A stretch of 64,000 bases of DNA from Stenotrophomonas sp. 169 (GTDB taxonomy: Bacteria > Pseudomonadota > Gammaproteobacteria > Xanthomonadales > Xanthomonadaceae), in contig NZ_CP061204.1 of assembly GCF_014621775.1 (NCBI RefSeq), positions 1,136,501 through 1,200,500 of the forward strand, written 5' to 3'. The notes under the pieces were generated by a model. That model saw only the letters and a program-made list of their open reading frames with translations, searched no databases and was not told the DNA's origin. How positions within the stretch are numbered: the first letter of the stretch is position 1; each line of letters begins with the position of its first letter. Positions 45,709 to 54,805 of the stretch are shown here, one piece after another. Both the position numbers and the translations under genes were made by a program.

Positions 45709-46408
45709 GAATGCGGCACTGGGATGATGCCGTCATGATGCCATGGGCTGATACGAGTGGCCGGGTGCCGGGATGGTGTTGGGCGACGCCGGGTAGCCAC
45801 CTGCGCGGGAGCGCAAGGTGGCGGACGGTGCGAGGTCACAGTACCGGCTGAGCATAACCCCCCAATAGCCCGGTGGATCCGAAGATCCCCGCGCACCGCC
45901 CGCCATGGAAATCAGCGGGAGATGCATACTCTGCCCTGACTGCAAACAAGGGCAAAGCGCGGGGCGGTACTGCTCAGGTGGGGACTGTGATCCCCGCTGG
46001 CCTCGCTGGACCAGCCCCGTCATCCTGCGCAGGAACGCCCCGAGCGGCTATGGGCAAAGCTGCAATCTGCAGGTGCACGCCGCCGAGCACGGCTCGGCGC
46101 TACCAGCCCCAGCTGCCCCCAAGCCCGGACGACCCCGCAACCCGGTAGCGCCGAGCCGCGCTCGGCGGGATGCCAACGCAGGTCCAACGTCGCGGCCGCC
46201 GCCCGGAAACCCCATACCGCCGACCCCCGCTCGGCGGGTCCCCACAAGGGCAGAACCCGACCCCGCACGACCCAATCCCGCCCGAGTCCAACGCCCGTCC
46301 GGTGGTAACATGGGGCGTTCTGCAATCCCCCCAATTCACTGGGGTGGTCCCGCGCCGGCGCCCCCAAGGCCCGCCCGGACCGTCCCCGGACAACGGAAGA
46401 ACACTCCT
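45709..46408. other. Non-coding stretch between the LacI gene and ssb
   Basis: About 700 GC-rich bases. The visible content is SMAG-like palindromes at 46081-46103 and 46145-46168 and a final 100 bases leading to the ssb start. The open frame that extends ssb upstream to 45905 has a proline/arginine-rich composition typical of non-coding GC-rich DNA. I see no RNA gene. Confidence 0.6.
46081..46168. repeat. Pair of inverted SMAG-like palindromes
   Basis: GCCGAGCACGGCTCGGCGCTAC (46082-46103) and GTAGCGCCGAGCCGCGCTCGGC (46145-46166) are in opposite orientation, forming a dimer like the units of the 28 kb array. Confidence 0.75.
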
Positions 46409-46981
46409 ATGGCGCGTGGCATCAATAAAGTCATCCTGGTCGGCAACCTCGGCAACGACCCGGACGTGAAGTACACCCAGGGCGGCATGGCCATCACCCG
46501 TATCAGCCTGGCCACCACCAGCGTCCGCAAGGACAAGGATGGCAACCAGCAGGAGCGCACCGAGTGGCACCGCGTGGTGTTCTTCGGCAAGCTCGGCGAA
46601 ATCGCCGGTGAATACCTGCGCAAGGGCAGCTCGGTGTACGTCGAAGGCAGCCTGCGTTACGACAAGTACACCGGTCAGGATGGCGTGGAAAAGTATTCCA
46701 CCGACATCATTGCCGATGAAATGCAGATGCTCGGCGGTCGCGGTGAAGGTGGCGGCGGTGCAGGTGCAGGTGCAGGCGCCGGTGGCAACTACGGCGGCGA
46801 TCGTCCGCAGCGCCAGCAGGCCCCGCGCCAGGAATACGGCGGCGGTGGTGGTGGCGGCGGTGGTCAGCGCCAAGGCGGCCAGGGTGGTCAGGGCGGCGGC
46901 TACGGCCAGCAGCGCCCCCAGCAGCAGCCGCAGCAGGCGCCGCCGATGGATGACTTCGCTGACGACGATATTCCGTTCTGA
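46409..46981 (+). CDS. ssb: Single-stranded DNA-binding protein
   Basis: From the ATG at 46409 the protein has 190 residues: an OB-fold domain ([69 protein letters not shown]), a glycine- and glutamine-rich disordered linker (about 112-175), and the acidic tip [11 protein letters not shown] that recruits replication and repair proteins. The tetramer coats single-stranded DNA. A clear terminator follows. Confidence 0.96.
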   Translation: MARGINKVILVGNLGNDPDVKYTQGGMAITRISLATTSVRKDKDGNQQERTEWHRVVFFGKLGEIAGEYLRKGSSVYVEGSLRYDKYTGQDGVEKYSTDIIADEMQMLGGRGEGGGGAGAGAGAGGNYGGDRPQRQQAPRQEYGGGGGGGGGQRQGGQGGQGGGYGQQRPQQQPQQAPPMDDFADDDIPF

Positions 46982-47014
46982 CGGAGCGTCTACTGCCAGC
47001 TTTCAAGACATTTC

Positions 47015-47043
47015 AAAAAGCCCCGTTTTGACGGGGCTTTTTT
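47015..47043 (+). terminator. Intrinsic terminator after ssb
   Basis: AAAAAGCCCCGT pairs with ACGGGGCTTTTTT around a TTTG loop and ends in a T run, 34 bases after the ssb stop. Confidence 0.95.
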
Positions 47044-47149
47044 GTGGCCGACGGATCGGTCGACGATCCCCCGCGCGCGCCGTCTTGTGCCCCGCAGCAT
47101 GCGTTTTCGTGCACTGCGTCTTGCAAAAAATCAATGATGTCCTCTATGG

Positions 47150-47163
47150 TGCAATCGATTGCA
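47150..47163. promoter_or_regulatory. LacI-type operator of the left keto-sugar operon
   Basis: TGCAATCGATTGCA is a perfect 14-base palindrome, identical to the core of 55874-55889. It lies 50 bases before the first gene of the rightward operon. A degenerate second match (GCAAATCGATAGCG) begins six bases further on. A LacI-family regulator divergent from the other copy is the likely ligand. Confidence 0.8.
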
Positions 47164-47212
47164 TTGAAGCAAATCGATAGCGTTTGAAACCGGTTGGGAG
47201 GCCGGCAGGTGG

Positions 47213-48115
47213 ATGTCCATCCATTCGAACGGACCGGCCCAAGCCCCGGGGTTCACGCGACGGGATGCGCTCCGCATGGCCTTGGCCGGTAGCGCGGGCT
47301 TGGGTGCTGCCAGCGTATTAACCGCGCGCGCCACACCCGTCGCCACACGGCTCAAGGGCAATCTCAAGCACTCCGTCGCCCGCTGGACTTTCCCGCAGCA
47401 GTCGGTCGCGCAACTCTGTCAGACGGTCAAGGACATCGGTTTCTCCGCCATCGATCTGGTCGGCCCGAAGGACTGGCCCACGCTGAAGGCCCATGGCGTG
47501 TACAGCTCGATGTGCAACGGCGCGGAGATCAGCCTGGAAAAGGGCTTCGCCGACCGCCAGTTCCACGATGAACTGGTAGCACGCTACACGCGGCAGATCG
47601 ACCTGGTGGCTGATGCCGGCTACCGCAACCTCATCTGTTTTTCCGGCAATCGTAACGGCAGGGACCCGCTGCAGGGCATGGCCGATGCCGAGGCCGGACT
47701 CAAACGCATCCTCGGACACGCCGAGAAGCGCGGCGTCGTGCTGGTGATGGAGTTGTTGAACTCCAAGGTCGATCATCCGGATTATCTGTGCGACCACTCT
47801 GCTTGGGGCGTGGCACTGTGCCAGCGGCTCGGGTCGGCGCATTTCGGCCTGCTGTACGACATCTACCACATGCAGATCATGGAGGGCGACATCATCGCCA
47901 CCATCGGCAGGCATCACGCGTACTTCAAGCATTACCACACCGCGGGCGTGCCTGGCCGGCACGAAATTGGAGACCAGCAGGAACTCCATTATCCCGCCAT
48001 CTGTCGCGCGATCCGCGACACCGGTTTCGATGGATATCTGGCGCAGGAATTCATGCCTGCAGCGCCCGATCCCGTCGGTTCGCTGCGCGAGGCAATACGC
48101 CTCTGCGACGTCTGA
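47213..48115 (+). CDS. Tat-exported TIM-barrel isomerase/epimerase (hydroxypyruvate isomerase-like)
   Basis: The 300-residue protein starts with a twin-arginine signal (FTRRDALRMALAGSAGLGAASVL), so it is folded before export to the periplasm. The mature domain is a xylose-isomerase-like TIM barrel with the metal/substrate segments VLVMELLNSKVDH, FGLLYDIYHMQIMEG, YHTAGVPGRHEIG and YLAQEFMP, close to the Hyi/OtnI family. In this context a metal-dependent isomerisation or elimination acting on 3-keto sugars is inferred. It heads the operon with the GMC oxidoreductase 30 bases downstream. Confidence 0.88.
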   Translation: MSIHSNGPAQAPGFTRRDALRMALAGSAGLGAASVLTARATPVATRLKGNLKHSVARWTFPQQSVAQLCQTVKDIGFSAIDLVGPKDWPTLKAHGVYSSMCNGAEISLEKGFADRQFHDELVARYTRQIDLVADAGYRNLICFSGNRNGRDPLQGMADAEAGLKRILGHAEKRGVVLVMELLNSKVDHPDYLCDHSAWGVALCQRLGSAHFGLLYDIYHMQIMEGDIIATIGRHHAYFKHYHTAGVPGRHEIGDQQELHYPAICRAIRDTGFDGYLAQEFMPAAPDPVGSLREAIRLCDV

Positions 48116-48145
48116 AACGATATCCACCAAGGTGAAGTAGACCCC

Positions 48146-49831
48146 ATGGCAGACAATCATTACGACGCGATCGTCGTCGGCTCCGGAATCAGTGGCGGTT
48201 GGGCAGCAAAGGAACTGACCGAGAAAGGACTCAAGGTGCTGATGCTCGAACGCGGACGCAACATCGAGCACGTAAAGGGCTACGTCAACGCGATGAAGGA
48301 GGCTTGGGATTTCCCGCACCGCAACCGGCCGACCCAGGCGATGAAGGCCGACTTTCCGGTGCTGATGCGCGATTACGGTCTTGCCGAGAATCTTGAGGGC
48401 ATGTGGGCCGACGAAAAGGACTCGCCGTACGTCGAGACCAAGCGATTCGACTGGTTCCGTGGTTATCACGTGGGTGGCCGATCGCTGATGTGGGGGCGGC
48501 AGAGTTATCGCCTGTCGGATCTGGATTTCGAGGCCAACCTCAAGGATGGCATCGCCACCGACTGGCCGATCCGTTATGCCGACATCGCGCCCTGGTACGA
48601 CCACGTGGAGAAGTTCGCCGGCATCGCCGGCACGCGTGAGGGGCTGGACGTGTTGCCGGATGGCGAGTTTCTGCCGCCGATTCCACTGAACATCGTCGAA
48701 AAGGACGTGGCCGCGCGGATCAAAAAGGCATTCGGCGGCACCCGCCACATGATCCACTCGCGCACCGCCAACATCACCCAGCCCAAGGTGGAGCAGGGCC
48801 GGGTCAACTGCCAGTACCGCAACAAGTGCATCCTGGGCTGCCCCTTCGGTGCCTATTTTTCGACCCAGTCGGCGACGTTGCCGGCGGCGATGAAGACCGG
48901 CAACCTGACCTTGCGGCCCTTCTCCATCGTCAAGGAAGTGCTGTATGACAAGGATCGCAAGCGGGCGCGTGGCGTGGAGATCATCGATGCCGAGAACGGA
49001 CAGACCTATCAGTACACGGCCAATGTCATCTTCCTCAACGCTTCGTCGTTCAACTCCAGCTGGCTGCTGATGAACTCGGCCACCGATGTCTGGGAAGGCG
49101 GGCTGGGCTCTTCGTCCGGCGAGCTGGGGCACAACGTGATGGACCATCATTTCGGTGCCGGGGCTTCCGGCCGCGTCGAGGGGTACGATGACAAGTACTA
49201 CTTCGGGCGCCGTCCTTGCGGCTTCTATATTCCCCGCTTCCGCAATGTGGCCACCGACAAGCGCGGCTACCTGCGCGGGTTCGGTTACCAGGGCGGCGCC
49301 AGCCGCAACGGCTGGTCACGCGAGATCGCCGAGCTGAACATCGGCGCCGACCTGAAGGACGCGCTGACCCAGCCGGGCGACTGGCGCATCGGCATGACCG
49401 GATTCGGCGAGATGCTGCCCCATCACGACAATACGATCCGCCTGGACAGTGACAAGCGAGATAAGTGGGGGCTGCCCGTGTTGGCGATGGACGTGTCGAT
49501 GCGCGCGAACGAAACGGCCATGCGCAAGGACATGGCCGCCGATGCCGCCGAGATGCTGGAGGCGGCCGGCGTGAAGGACGTGGAGATGCACGACCACGAC
49601 TACGCGCCGGGCAAGGGCATCCACGAAATGGGCACCGCGCGCATGGGCCGTGACCGCAGCAACTCCGTGCTGAACCAGCACAACCAGGTCTGGGATGCGC
49701 CCAACGTCTATGTCACTGACGGCGCCTGCATGACCTCCAGTGCCTGCGTGAATCCTTCGCTGACCTACATGGCGCTGACCGCACGGGCAGCTGACCATGC
49801 AGTGCGCGAGCTGAAAGCGGGGAACCTGTGA
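48146..49831 (+). CDS. GMC-type FAD oxidoreductase, glucoside 3-dehydrogenase/gluconate dehydrogenase-like large subunit
   Basis: The 561-residue flavoprotein has the N-terminal FAD motif GSGISGGWAAKEL (12-24) and the C-terminal pair H493 (GIHEMGTARMG) and N536 (SSACVNPSLTYMAL) of GMC enzymes. The segment CQYRNKCILGCPFGAYFSTQ has the cysteine pattern seen in FAD-dependent sugar dehydrogenases that carry an iron-sulfur cluster near the flavin. It has no signal peptide; its partner subunit bears a Tat signal, so the complex probably travels to the periplasm by hitchhiking. Oxidation of C3 of glucosides or C2 of gluconate is possible; the neighbouring DUF1080 and TIM-barrel genes favour C3. Confidence 0.88.
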   Translation: MADNHYDAIVVGSGISGGWAAKELTEKGLKVLMLERGRNIEHVKGYVNAMKEAWDFPHRNRPTQAMKADFPVLMRDYGLAENLEGMWADEKDSPYVETKRFDWFRGYHVGGRSLMWGRQSYRLSDLDFEANLKDGIATDWPIRYADIAPWYDHVEKFAGIAGTREGLDVLPDGEFLPPIPLNIVEKDVAARIKKAFGGTRHMIHSRTANITQPKVEQGRVNCQYRNKCILGCPFGAYFSTQSATLPAAMKTGNLTLRPFSIVKEVLYDKDRKRARGVEIIDAENGQTYQYTANVIFLNASSFNSSWLLMNSATDVWEGGLGSSSGELGHNVMDHHFGAGASGRVEGYDDKYYFGRRPCGFYIPRFRNVATDKRGYLRGFGYQGGASRNGWSREIAELNIGADLKDALTQPGDWRIGMTGFGEMLPHHDNTIRLDSDKRDKWGLPVLAMDVSMRANETAMRKDMAADAAEMLEAAGVKDVEMHDHDYAPGKGIHEMGTARMGRDRSNSVLNQHNQVWDAPNVYVTDGACMTSSACVNPSLTYMALTARAADHAVRELKAGNL

Positions 49832-50406
49832 TGGACCGCCGCGAACTGCTGAAGATGATCGTCGCGGCCACCGGCGCGGCGATGGTGGGCCTGCCTGCGT
49901 TGGCCCATGGTCAGGCGCCTGCTGCCGGAGCGAAGCGCGCCTTCTCCGCCGCCGATGTCGCCATGCTGGATGAGATCGCTGAAACCATCCTGCCGCGTAC
50001 CCGCACACCGGGGGCGAAGGATGCAGGCGCCGGTGCCTTCATGTCGACATTCGTCAACGACTGCTACACCCCCGCGCAGCAGACGACGTTCCGCGCCGGC
50101 CTGGCCGATATCGACAAACGCGCCGGCGGCCAGTTTGTCGCGCTCACCGGGCCCGACCGCACCGAGTTGCTGCGCACGCTGGATGCGGAGGCCAGGAAAC
50201 GCGCTGTCGACGTGGACGAAACCGGAATGACCGGAGCGGGAGAAAAAATGCCGCACTACTTCACGATGATCAAGCAATTGACACTCTTCGGTTTCTTCAC
50301 CTCGAAGGTCGGCGCGACCGAGGTGCTGCAGTATGTCGCCGTGCCGGGTCGCTACGACGGCGACGTGCCCTATGTCCCCGGCACGCCGGCGTGGGCAACC
50401 GGCTGA
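49831..50406 (+). CDS. Gluconate 2-dehydrogenase subunit 3 family protein (Tat-signal small subunit)
   Basis: I start at the ATG at 49831, which shares one base with the GMC stop (TGATG). The 191-residue protein has a Tat signal (MDRRELLKMIVAATGAAM) and a body characteristic of gamma subunits of FAD-dependent sugar dehydrogenases: ADVAMLDEIAETILPRTRTPGAKDAGAGAFMSTFVNDCY. It is needed for export and stability of the GMC subunit. Placement directly after the GMC gene is the standard arrangement of glucoside 3-dehydrogenases. Confidence 0.9.
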   Translation: MDRRELLKMIVAATGAAMVGLPALAHGQAPAAGAKRAFSAADVAMLDEIAETILPRTRTPGAKDAGAGAFMSTFVNDCYTPAQQTTFRAGLADIDKRAGGQFVALTGPDRTELLRTLDAEARKRAVDVDETGMTGAGEKMPHYFTMIKQLTLFGFFTSKVGATEVLQYVAVPGRYDGDVPYVPGTPAWATG

Positions 50407-50450
50407 TGGCCCGCCACGAAGCGCTTACTCGTCTCTTTCCGGGAACTACG

Positions 50451-51194
50451 ATGATCAAACCCTTGCTGATGGCTACCGGGCTGCTCGCGGCGGCGCCTGC
50501 GTTCGCGCAGGCCATTGACGCGCCCGCGCGCGATCCGACCAGAACCGAGGTGTGGACGCCGGTGCCCGCGACCGTGGCCACGCCCGTGGGGAGGGCGCCT
50601 TCCGATGCGATCGTGCTGTTCGATGGCAAAGACCTTTCCGCTTGGGAGTCGGAGCAGGGCGGACGCGTGCCGTGGCGTGTCGATGACGGTGCGCTGACCG
50701 TGGTGCCGGGCAGCAAGGGCATCCGCACCCGGCAGCGGTTCTGCGATATCCAGCTGCACGTTGAATGGCGCTCGCCCAGCGCGACCGCAGGTTTCGACGG
50801 CCAGAACCGCGGCAACAGCGGCATCTTCCTGCAGGAGCTGTACGAACTGCAGGTGCTCGACAGTCATCACAACCCGACCTATGCCAACGGCCAGGCCGGC
50901 TCGATCTACAAGCAGGCGATGCCGCTGGTGAACGCCTCGCGTGCGCCGGGGGAGTGGCAGGCCTACGACATCATCTGGAAGGCGCCGCGCTTCTCGCAGG
51001 GCGGTGGGCTGATCTCACCTGCGCGCATCACCGTGCTGCACAACGGCGTGCTGGTGCAGGACGATACCGTGCTGGCGGGCAGGACCGAATACATCGGCGC
51101 CCCTTCGTACGCGCCGCATGACTGCGCGCCGATCTCGCTGCAGGAACACGATTCCAAGGTCAGCTACCGCAACATCTGGGTGCGCGAACTGTAG
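50451..51194 (+). CDS. DUF1080 domain protein, candidate 3-keto-glycoside hydrolase
   Basis: Starting at the ATG at 50451 the protein has 247 residues and a signal peptide (LAAAPAFA-QA). The DUF1080 signature is complete: DAIVLFDGKDLSAWESEQ, WRVDDGALTVVPGSKGIRTRQRFCDIQLHVEWRSP, NRGNSGIFLQELYELQVLDSH and a beta-jelly-roll end. DUF1080 proteins of this type hydrolyse 3-keto-disaccharides or glycosides in other bacteria. As the last gene of the operon behind the sugar dehydrogenase, it would cleave the oxidised glycoside in the periplasm. The substrate cannot be read from sequence. Confidence 0.88.
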   Translation: MIKPLLMATGLLAAAPAFAQAIDAPARDPTRTEVWTPVPATVATPVGRAPSDAIVLFDGKDLSAWESEQGGRVPWRVDDGALTVVPGSKGIRTRQRFCDIQLHVEWRSPSATAGFDGQNRGNSGIFLQELYELQVLDSHHNPTYANGQAGSIYKQAMPLVNASRAPGEWQAYDIIWKAPRFSQGGGLISPARITVLHNGVLVQDDTVLAGRTEYIGAPSYAPHDCAPISLQEHDSKVSYRNIWVREL

Positions 51195-51222
51195 CGGCGC
51201 AGCGCGGCGCCGCGCCGGGATA

Positions 51223-51519
51223 CTACTTCGCCAGATAGCTGGCGATGTCGTCGATCTCCTGCTGTGTCAGGTGAGAAAAGGGCGGCATCAGGCCGCCGCC
51301 TTTGCTGATCTTCTCTTTGATCTCTGCGGGCTGCAGCCGCTTGCCGACGTCGGTGAGTGCGGGGAACGCGCCCGGCATGCCCGCGCGGTCAGCGCCGTGG
51401 CAGGCCGTGCAGTGGGTTGCGTAGAGCGTCGCGCCGGCGGCGGGGTCGTCCTTGCTCCACGCCGCGGTGGCAAGCGTCGACGCCCATAGCACCACGGCGA
51501 TTTTCAGGATCTTTTTCAA
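51223..51519 (-). CDS. Small c-type cytochrome, electron acceptor of the sugar dehydrogenase
   Basis: The 98-residue protein has a signal peptide (STLATAAWS-KD) and one haem-binding C37-x2-C40-H41 (THCTACHGADRAG) with M78 (GGGLMPP) as likely sixth ligand. Single-domain class I cytochromes of this size are typical partners of GMC/subunit-3 sugar dehydrogenases, passing electrons to the respiratory chain. It is the last gene of the leftward operon, converging on the DUF1080 gene of the other operon (28-base gap). Confidence 0.9.
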   Translation of the reverse strand: MKKILKIAVVLWASTLATAAWSKDDPAAGATLYATHCTACHGADRAGMPGAFPALTDVGKRLQPAEIKEKISKGGGLMPPFSHLTQQEIDDIASYLAK

Positions 51520-51537
51520 ACGGGGCTCCTTGGCGTG

Positions 51538-52404
51538 CTAGCGCGGTGCGCTGGCTGGCAGGGTGGCGGTCAGGTGATTGCGCAGGTAGTCCGCGCCGGT
51601 CTGGATGACCGCGGCCGGATCACGCGGATGGTCGTGCTCGACGATGTACCACTGCACGCCAGCCGCTTTTGCAGCAGGCAGGATCGCGCGCCAGTCCAGC
51701 ACGCCCTGGCCCACAGCGGCGAAGCCGCCTTCGTCTTCGGCGCGGCCTTTCGGCGCATTGTCCTTGGCGTGAATCGCGAACAGGCGGCCTTGGAATTTTG
51801 CCAGCATCACGGTCGGGTCATGGCCGGCACGCGCCACCCAGGCCACGTCCAGCTCGGTCTGCAGATCGGGGCCGGCCGCTGCGAACAGCAGTTCCAAGCC
51901 TGTCCGGCCATCGAAGTCGACCAGTTCGAAGTCGTGGTTGTGGTAAGCCAGGTGCATGCCCTTGGCCCGCAACCGCGTCGAGATGCGGCCAAGTTCCTCG
52001 CCCAATGCGGTCCAGCCGGCCGCATCGGTCGGCCGATCCTTCTCGTCCAGATACGGCACCACCAGCGTGGTATTGCCGACCGACCGGTTGAAGGCGACCG
52101 CGCCGTCCAGATCCTTGCGCAGGTCGGCCAACTGTACGTGGGAGGAAATGACCTTTATCGAATACTTTTCCAGCAGTTGCTTGAGTTCCACGGCGCTGAC
52201 GTTCTGCGTGCCGACCGTCTCCACTGCGTCCACACCCGCGTCGTGGACGATCTTCAACTGTTGGTCGAGCGTGCCCGCGTCGCGCAGCGTGTACATCTGC
52301 ACGGCAATGGGCTTCTGCGGGGCGGTCGCTTCGCGTGCGAAGGCGGGCAGGGCGGCGAGCACCAGCAGTGCGAAGGTGGCGGTCCGGCGTGCAGCGATGT
52401 TCAT
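51538..52404 (-). CDS. Exported TIM-barrel sugar isomerase/epimerase
   Basis: The ATG at 52402-52404 gives 288 residues with a signal peptide (LLVLAALPAFA-RE). The mature domain is a xylose-isomerase-like TIM barrel: QMYTLRDAGTLDQQLKIVHDAGVDAVETVG, YHNHDFELVDF, LQTELDVAWVARAGHD and LFAIHAKDNAP. These motifs occur in secreted sugar isomerase/epimerase proteins often found beside 3-keto-sugar genes. It differs in sequence from the Tat-exported barrel at 47213 and the cytoplasmic one at 54806. A frame extending to 52743 overlaps the Gfo/Idh gene and is spurious. Confidence 0.88.
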   Translation of the reverse strand: MNIAARRTATFALLVLAALPAFAREATAPQKPIAVQMYTLRDAGTLDQQLKIVHDAGVDAVETVGTQNVSAVELKQLLEKYSIKVISSHVQLADLRKDLDGAVAFNRSVGNTTLVVPYLDEKDRPTDAAGWTALGEELGRISTRLRAKGMHLAYHNHDFELVDFDGRTGLELLFAAAGPDLQTELDVAWVARAGHDPTVMLAKFQGRLFAIHAKDNAPKGRAEDEGGFAAVGQGVLDWRAILPAAKAAGVQWYIVEHDHPRDPAAVIQTGADYLRNHLTATLPASAPR

Positions 52405-52423
52405 CAACACATCCTCTTGGGAT

Positions 52424-53548
52424 TCAACCGATGGGGGTCCAGGCGCGTGTCCTGGCCGATGCGATGACGCGGTCGACGATCCGTGCCGAGCGCACGCCGT
52501 CTTCGAAAGTGGGAAGGCCCTGCGGCTGCTCGCCGTGGATAGCGCGATAGGTGTCGGCGACGAACGCCTCGAAACAGGTCGCGTAGCCCTGCGCATGCCC
52601 GGCCGGCAACACCGACAGGCGGCGCTGTTCGGCACTGCCGGCGCCCGGCCCACGCACGAAGCGCTCCTCGCGCTGGTCAGGCCGGCCGATCCACAGCCGT
52701 TCGGCGTCCTCCTGGTTGAACGCGACGCTCGCCTTGGCGCCATCGATCTCGAACCAGAGGCGGTTGTGGCGTCCCGCCGAGACCTGGCTGACCGTCAACG
52801 AGGCGAGCGTGCCCGTGCTGGTTCTGAACATCGCCGCCGCCACGTCCTCGCTCGCGACCGCCTGCATCGCGCCGCCCGCGGCCGGTGTGCTGAAGCTCTG
52901 CCCGGTGAGCGTGCCGCGCTCGTCGATCACGGTGGCGAACGCCGCGCTGACGTCGACGAAGCGCTCGCCGCCGACCCATTCCACCAGGTCGCACCAGTGC
53001 GAGCCGATGTCGGCGAACACGCGCGAAGCACCGCCCAGGACCGGGTCCACGCGCCAGTTGTTGCTGGCAGGGTCCAGCAGCCAGTCCTGCAGGTAGCTGC
53101 CGTGGATCAGGTGCAGCGGGCCCAGTTCGCCCTGCGCGATACGCTCGCGTGCCTCACGCACCACAGGGTGGTAGCGGTAGACAAAGGGCACCGTGGCGAC
53201 CAGACCGCTCGAGGTGGCCAATGCGGCCAGCGCCTGCGCGTCTTCGAGCGTTGTCGCCAGCGGTTTCTCACAGATCACGTGCTTGCCGGCTTCCAGTGCC
53301 GCCTGTGCCATGGCGCGGTGCAGATGGTTGGGTGTGCAGATGTGCACGACCTGTACCTGCGGATCGGCGAGTAGCTCGTCGATATCGCGATAGCCGCGCG
53401 GGACATTCCACGACTGCGCAACCTCACGCGCGCGCTGTGCGGAAGAGGCAGCGACACCGCGGACCGCGGCCCCGGCCAGCAGGGCCGCGCGACGGTGCAC
53501 GGCGCCGATCATGCCGGTGCCGACGATGGCGATTCCGAGTGCGTGCAT
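52424..53548 (-). CDS. Gfo/Idh/MocA-family NAD(P)-dependent oxidoreductase
   Basis: The 374-residue cytoplasmic enzyme has an N-terminal Rossmann motif GTGMIG (10-15), PNHLHRAMAQAALEAGKHVICEKPLA (catalytic-loop EKP at 94-96) and the domain-2 segment GGASRVFADIGSHWCDLVEWVGG. Family members oxidise or reduce sugar carbonyls, including reduction of 3-keto sugars. In this cluster I infer conversion of imported 3-keto-glucose (or a derivative) to glucose. It lies between the exported TIM barrel gene and the MFS gene in the leftward operon. Confidence 0.92.
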   Translation of the reverse strand: MHALGIAIVGTGMIGAVHRRAALLAGAAVRGVAASSAQRAREVAQSWNVPRGYRDIDELLADPQVQVVHICTPNHLHRAMAQAALEAGKHVICEKPLATTLEDAQALAALATSSGLVATVPFVYRYHPVVREARERIAQGELGPLHLIHGSYLQDWLLDPASNNWRVDPVLGGASRVFADIGSHWCDLVEWVGGERFVDVSAAFATVIDERGTLTGQSFSTPAAGGAMQAVASEDVAAAMFRTSTGTLASLTVSQVSAGRHNRLWFEIDGAKASVAFNQEDAERLWIGRPDQREERFVRGPGAGSAEQRRLSVLPAGHAQGYATCFEAFVADTYRAIHGEQPQGLPTFEDGVRSARIVDRVIASARTRAWTPIG

Positions 53549-53560
53549 CGGCTGGGGTCC

Positions 53561-54778
53561 TCAGGGCGTGGAAGGTGTGGCTGCGACGACCGGCCGGTCG
53601 CGGAACAACAGCAGGAAGGCGATCAGTACGATCAGTGCGACGCCTGCCGGGAACAGCCAGATCTTCTGCCAGTCCGGGCCGGCTGCCGTGGTGTAGTGCT
53701 CGACCACCGCGCCGGACAGGAATGTGCCGATCAACATGCCCACGCCGTAGGTGGCCAGTGTGATGAATCCCTGCGCGCTGCTGCGTGCGGCGGGGCCGGC
53801 ATGTGCATCGGTGTAGATCTGGCCGGTGACGAAGAAAAAGTCGTAGCAGATGCCGTGCAATACGATGCCGATCACCAGCAGGCTGAAGCCGCCGCCTGCA
53901 TCGCCGAAGGCGAACATGACATAGCGCAGCACCCACGCGGCCATGCCCACGGCCAGCATCGTCTTGACCCCCAACCGCACGAACAGGAACGGCATCGCCA
54001 GCATCAACAGGACTTCGGATACCTGCCCCAGCGACTGCAGGCCTGCCGCGCCGCGCACGCCCAGATCGTTGAGATACGGGTTGGTGAAGTTGTAATAGAA
54101 CGCCAGCGGGATGCAGATGGCGATGGAGGCCAGGAAGAACACCAGGTAGGAGCGCGACTTCAGCAGCCGCAGCGAATCCAGTCCCAGGATCTGCCCCATC
54201 CCGGCGTCGCGCTGTCGGGCCAGCGGCGGCGTGTGGGGCAGGGTGAAGGCATACAGTCCCAACGCCAGCGAGGCCATCGCCGCCATGCGGAACGTCAGCT
54301 CAAGCCGATGCGCCTGTTCCCAGCCCAGCCAGCCGATCAGCACGCCCGCTACGATCCAGCCGACGCTGCCGGCCACGCGCACCAAGGGGAACTGCTTTTC
54401 AGGCGATTGCATGTGCCGCATCGCCACGCTGTTGGCCAGCGCCAAGGTGGGCATGAACAGCAGCATGTAGCCCATGACGCAGGCAGAAAACGTGCTGAAG
54501 TCCGTTGCCGTGGATGCCATCCACATGAGCACCGCGCCCGCCAGGTGGAGCACCGCGAGGATGCGCTGCGCGGCGAAGTAGCGATCGGCGACCAGGCCGA
54601 CCAGGAAGGGGGCCACGATGGCGCCGATGGACTGGCTGAGGAAGGCCGTCGCCACCTGGCTTGCAGTGGCCTGCAGCGGGCCCTGCACCAGGTACGTGCC
54701 CAGGGTCACGAACCATGCGCCCCAGATGAAGAACTGCAGGAACATCATCGCGCCCAAGCGCGACATGGTGTGCGTCAT
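53561..54778 (-). CDS. MFS transporter, nucleoside/sugar permease type
   Basis: The 405-residue inner-membrane protein has 12 helices and begins MTHTMSRLGAMMFLQFFIWGAWFVTLGTYL, the typical start of the nucleoside:H+ symporter-like MFS family. Other family-like segments are QSIGAIVAPFLVGLVADRYFAAQRILAVLHLAGA and FFVTGQIYTDAHAGPAARSSAQGFI. Relatives in sugar clusters import monosaccharides. Here it would bring the product of the periplasmic reactions into the cytoplasm. It is 27 bases downstream of the TIM-barrel gene and 12 bases from the oxidoreductase. Confidence 0.87.
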   Translation of the reverse strand: MTHTMSRLGAMMFLQFFIWGAWFVTLGTYLVQGPLQATASQVATAFLSQSIGAIVAPFLVGLVADRYFAAQRILAVLHLAGAVLMWMASTATDFSTFSACVMGYMLLFMPTLALANSVAMRHMQSPEKQFPLVRVAGSVGWIVAGVLIGWLGWEQAHRLELTFRMAAMASLALGLYAFTLPHTPPLARQRDAGMGQILGLDSLRLLKSRSYLVFFLASIAICIPLAFYYNFTNPYLNDLGVRGAAGLQSLGQVSEVLLMLAMPFLFVRLGVKTMLAVGMAAWVLRYVMFAFGDAGGGFSLLVIGIVLHGICYDFFFVTGQIYTDAHAGPAARSSAQGFITLATYGVGMLIGTFLSGAVVEHYTTAAGPDWQKIWLFPAGVALIVLIAFLLLFRDRPVVAATPSTP

Positions 54779-54805
54779 GGCTACCCCTCCCAGGGCGGTA
54801 ATGGT

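Noticed and set aside
45905..46408. N-terminal extension of ssb by about 168 codons
   Set aside because: Composition is Pro/Arg-rich, the stretch contains SMAG palindromes, and the canonical ssb start [15 protein letters not shown] lies at 46409.
47150..47183. Extension of the keto-sugar operator as part of a tRNA or riboswitch
   Set aside because: Only the short palindrome and its degenerate repeat are present; no cloverleaf or conserved aptamer core can be drawn.
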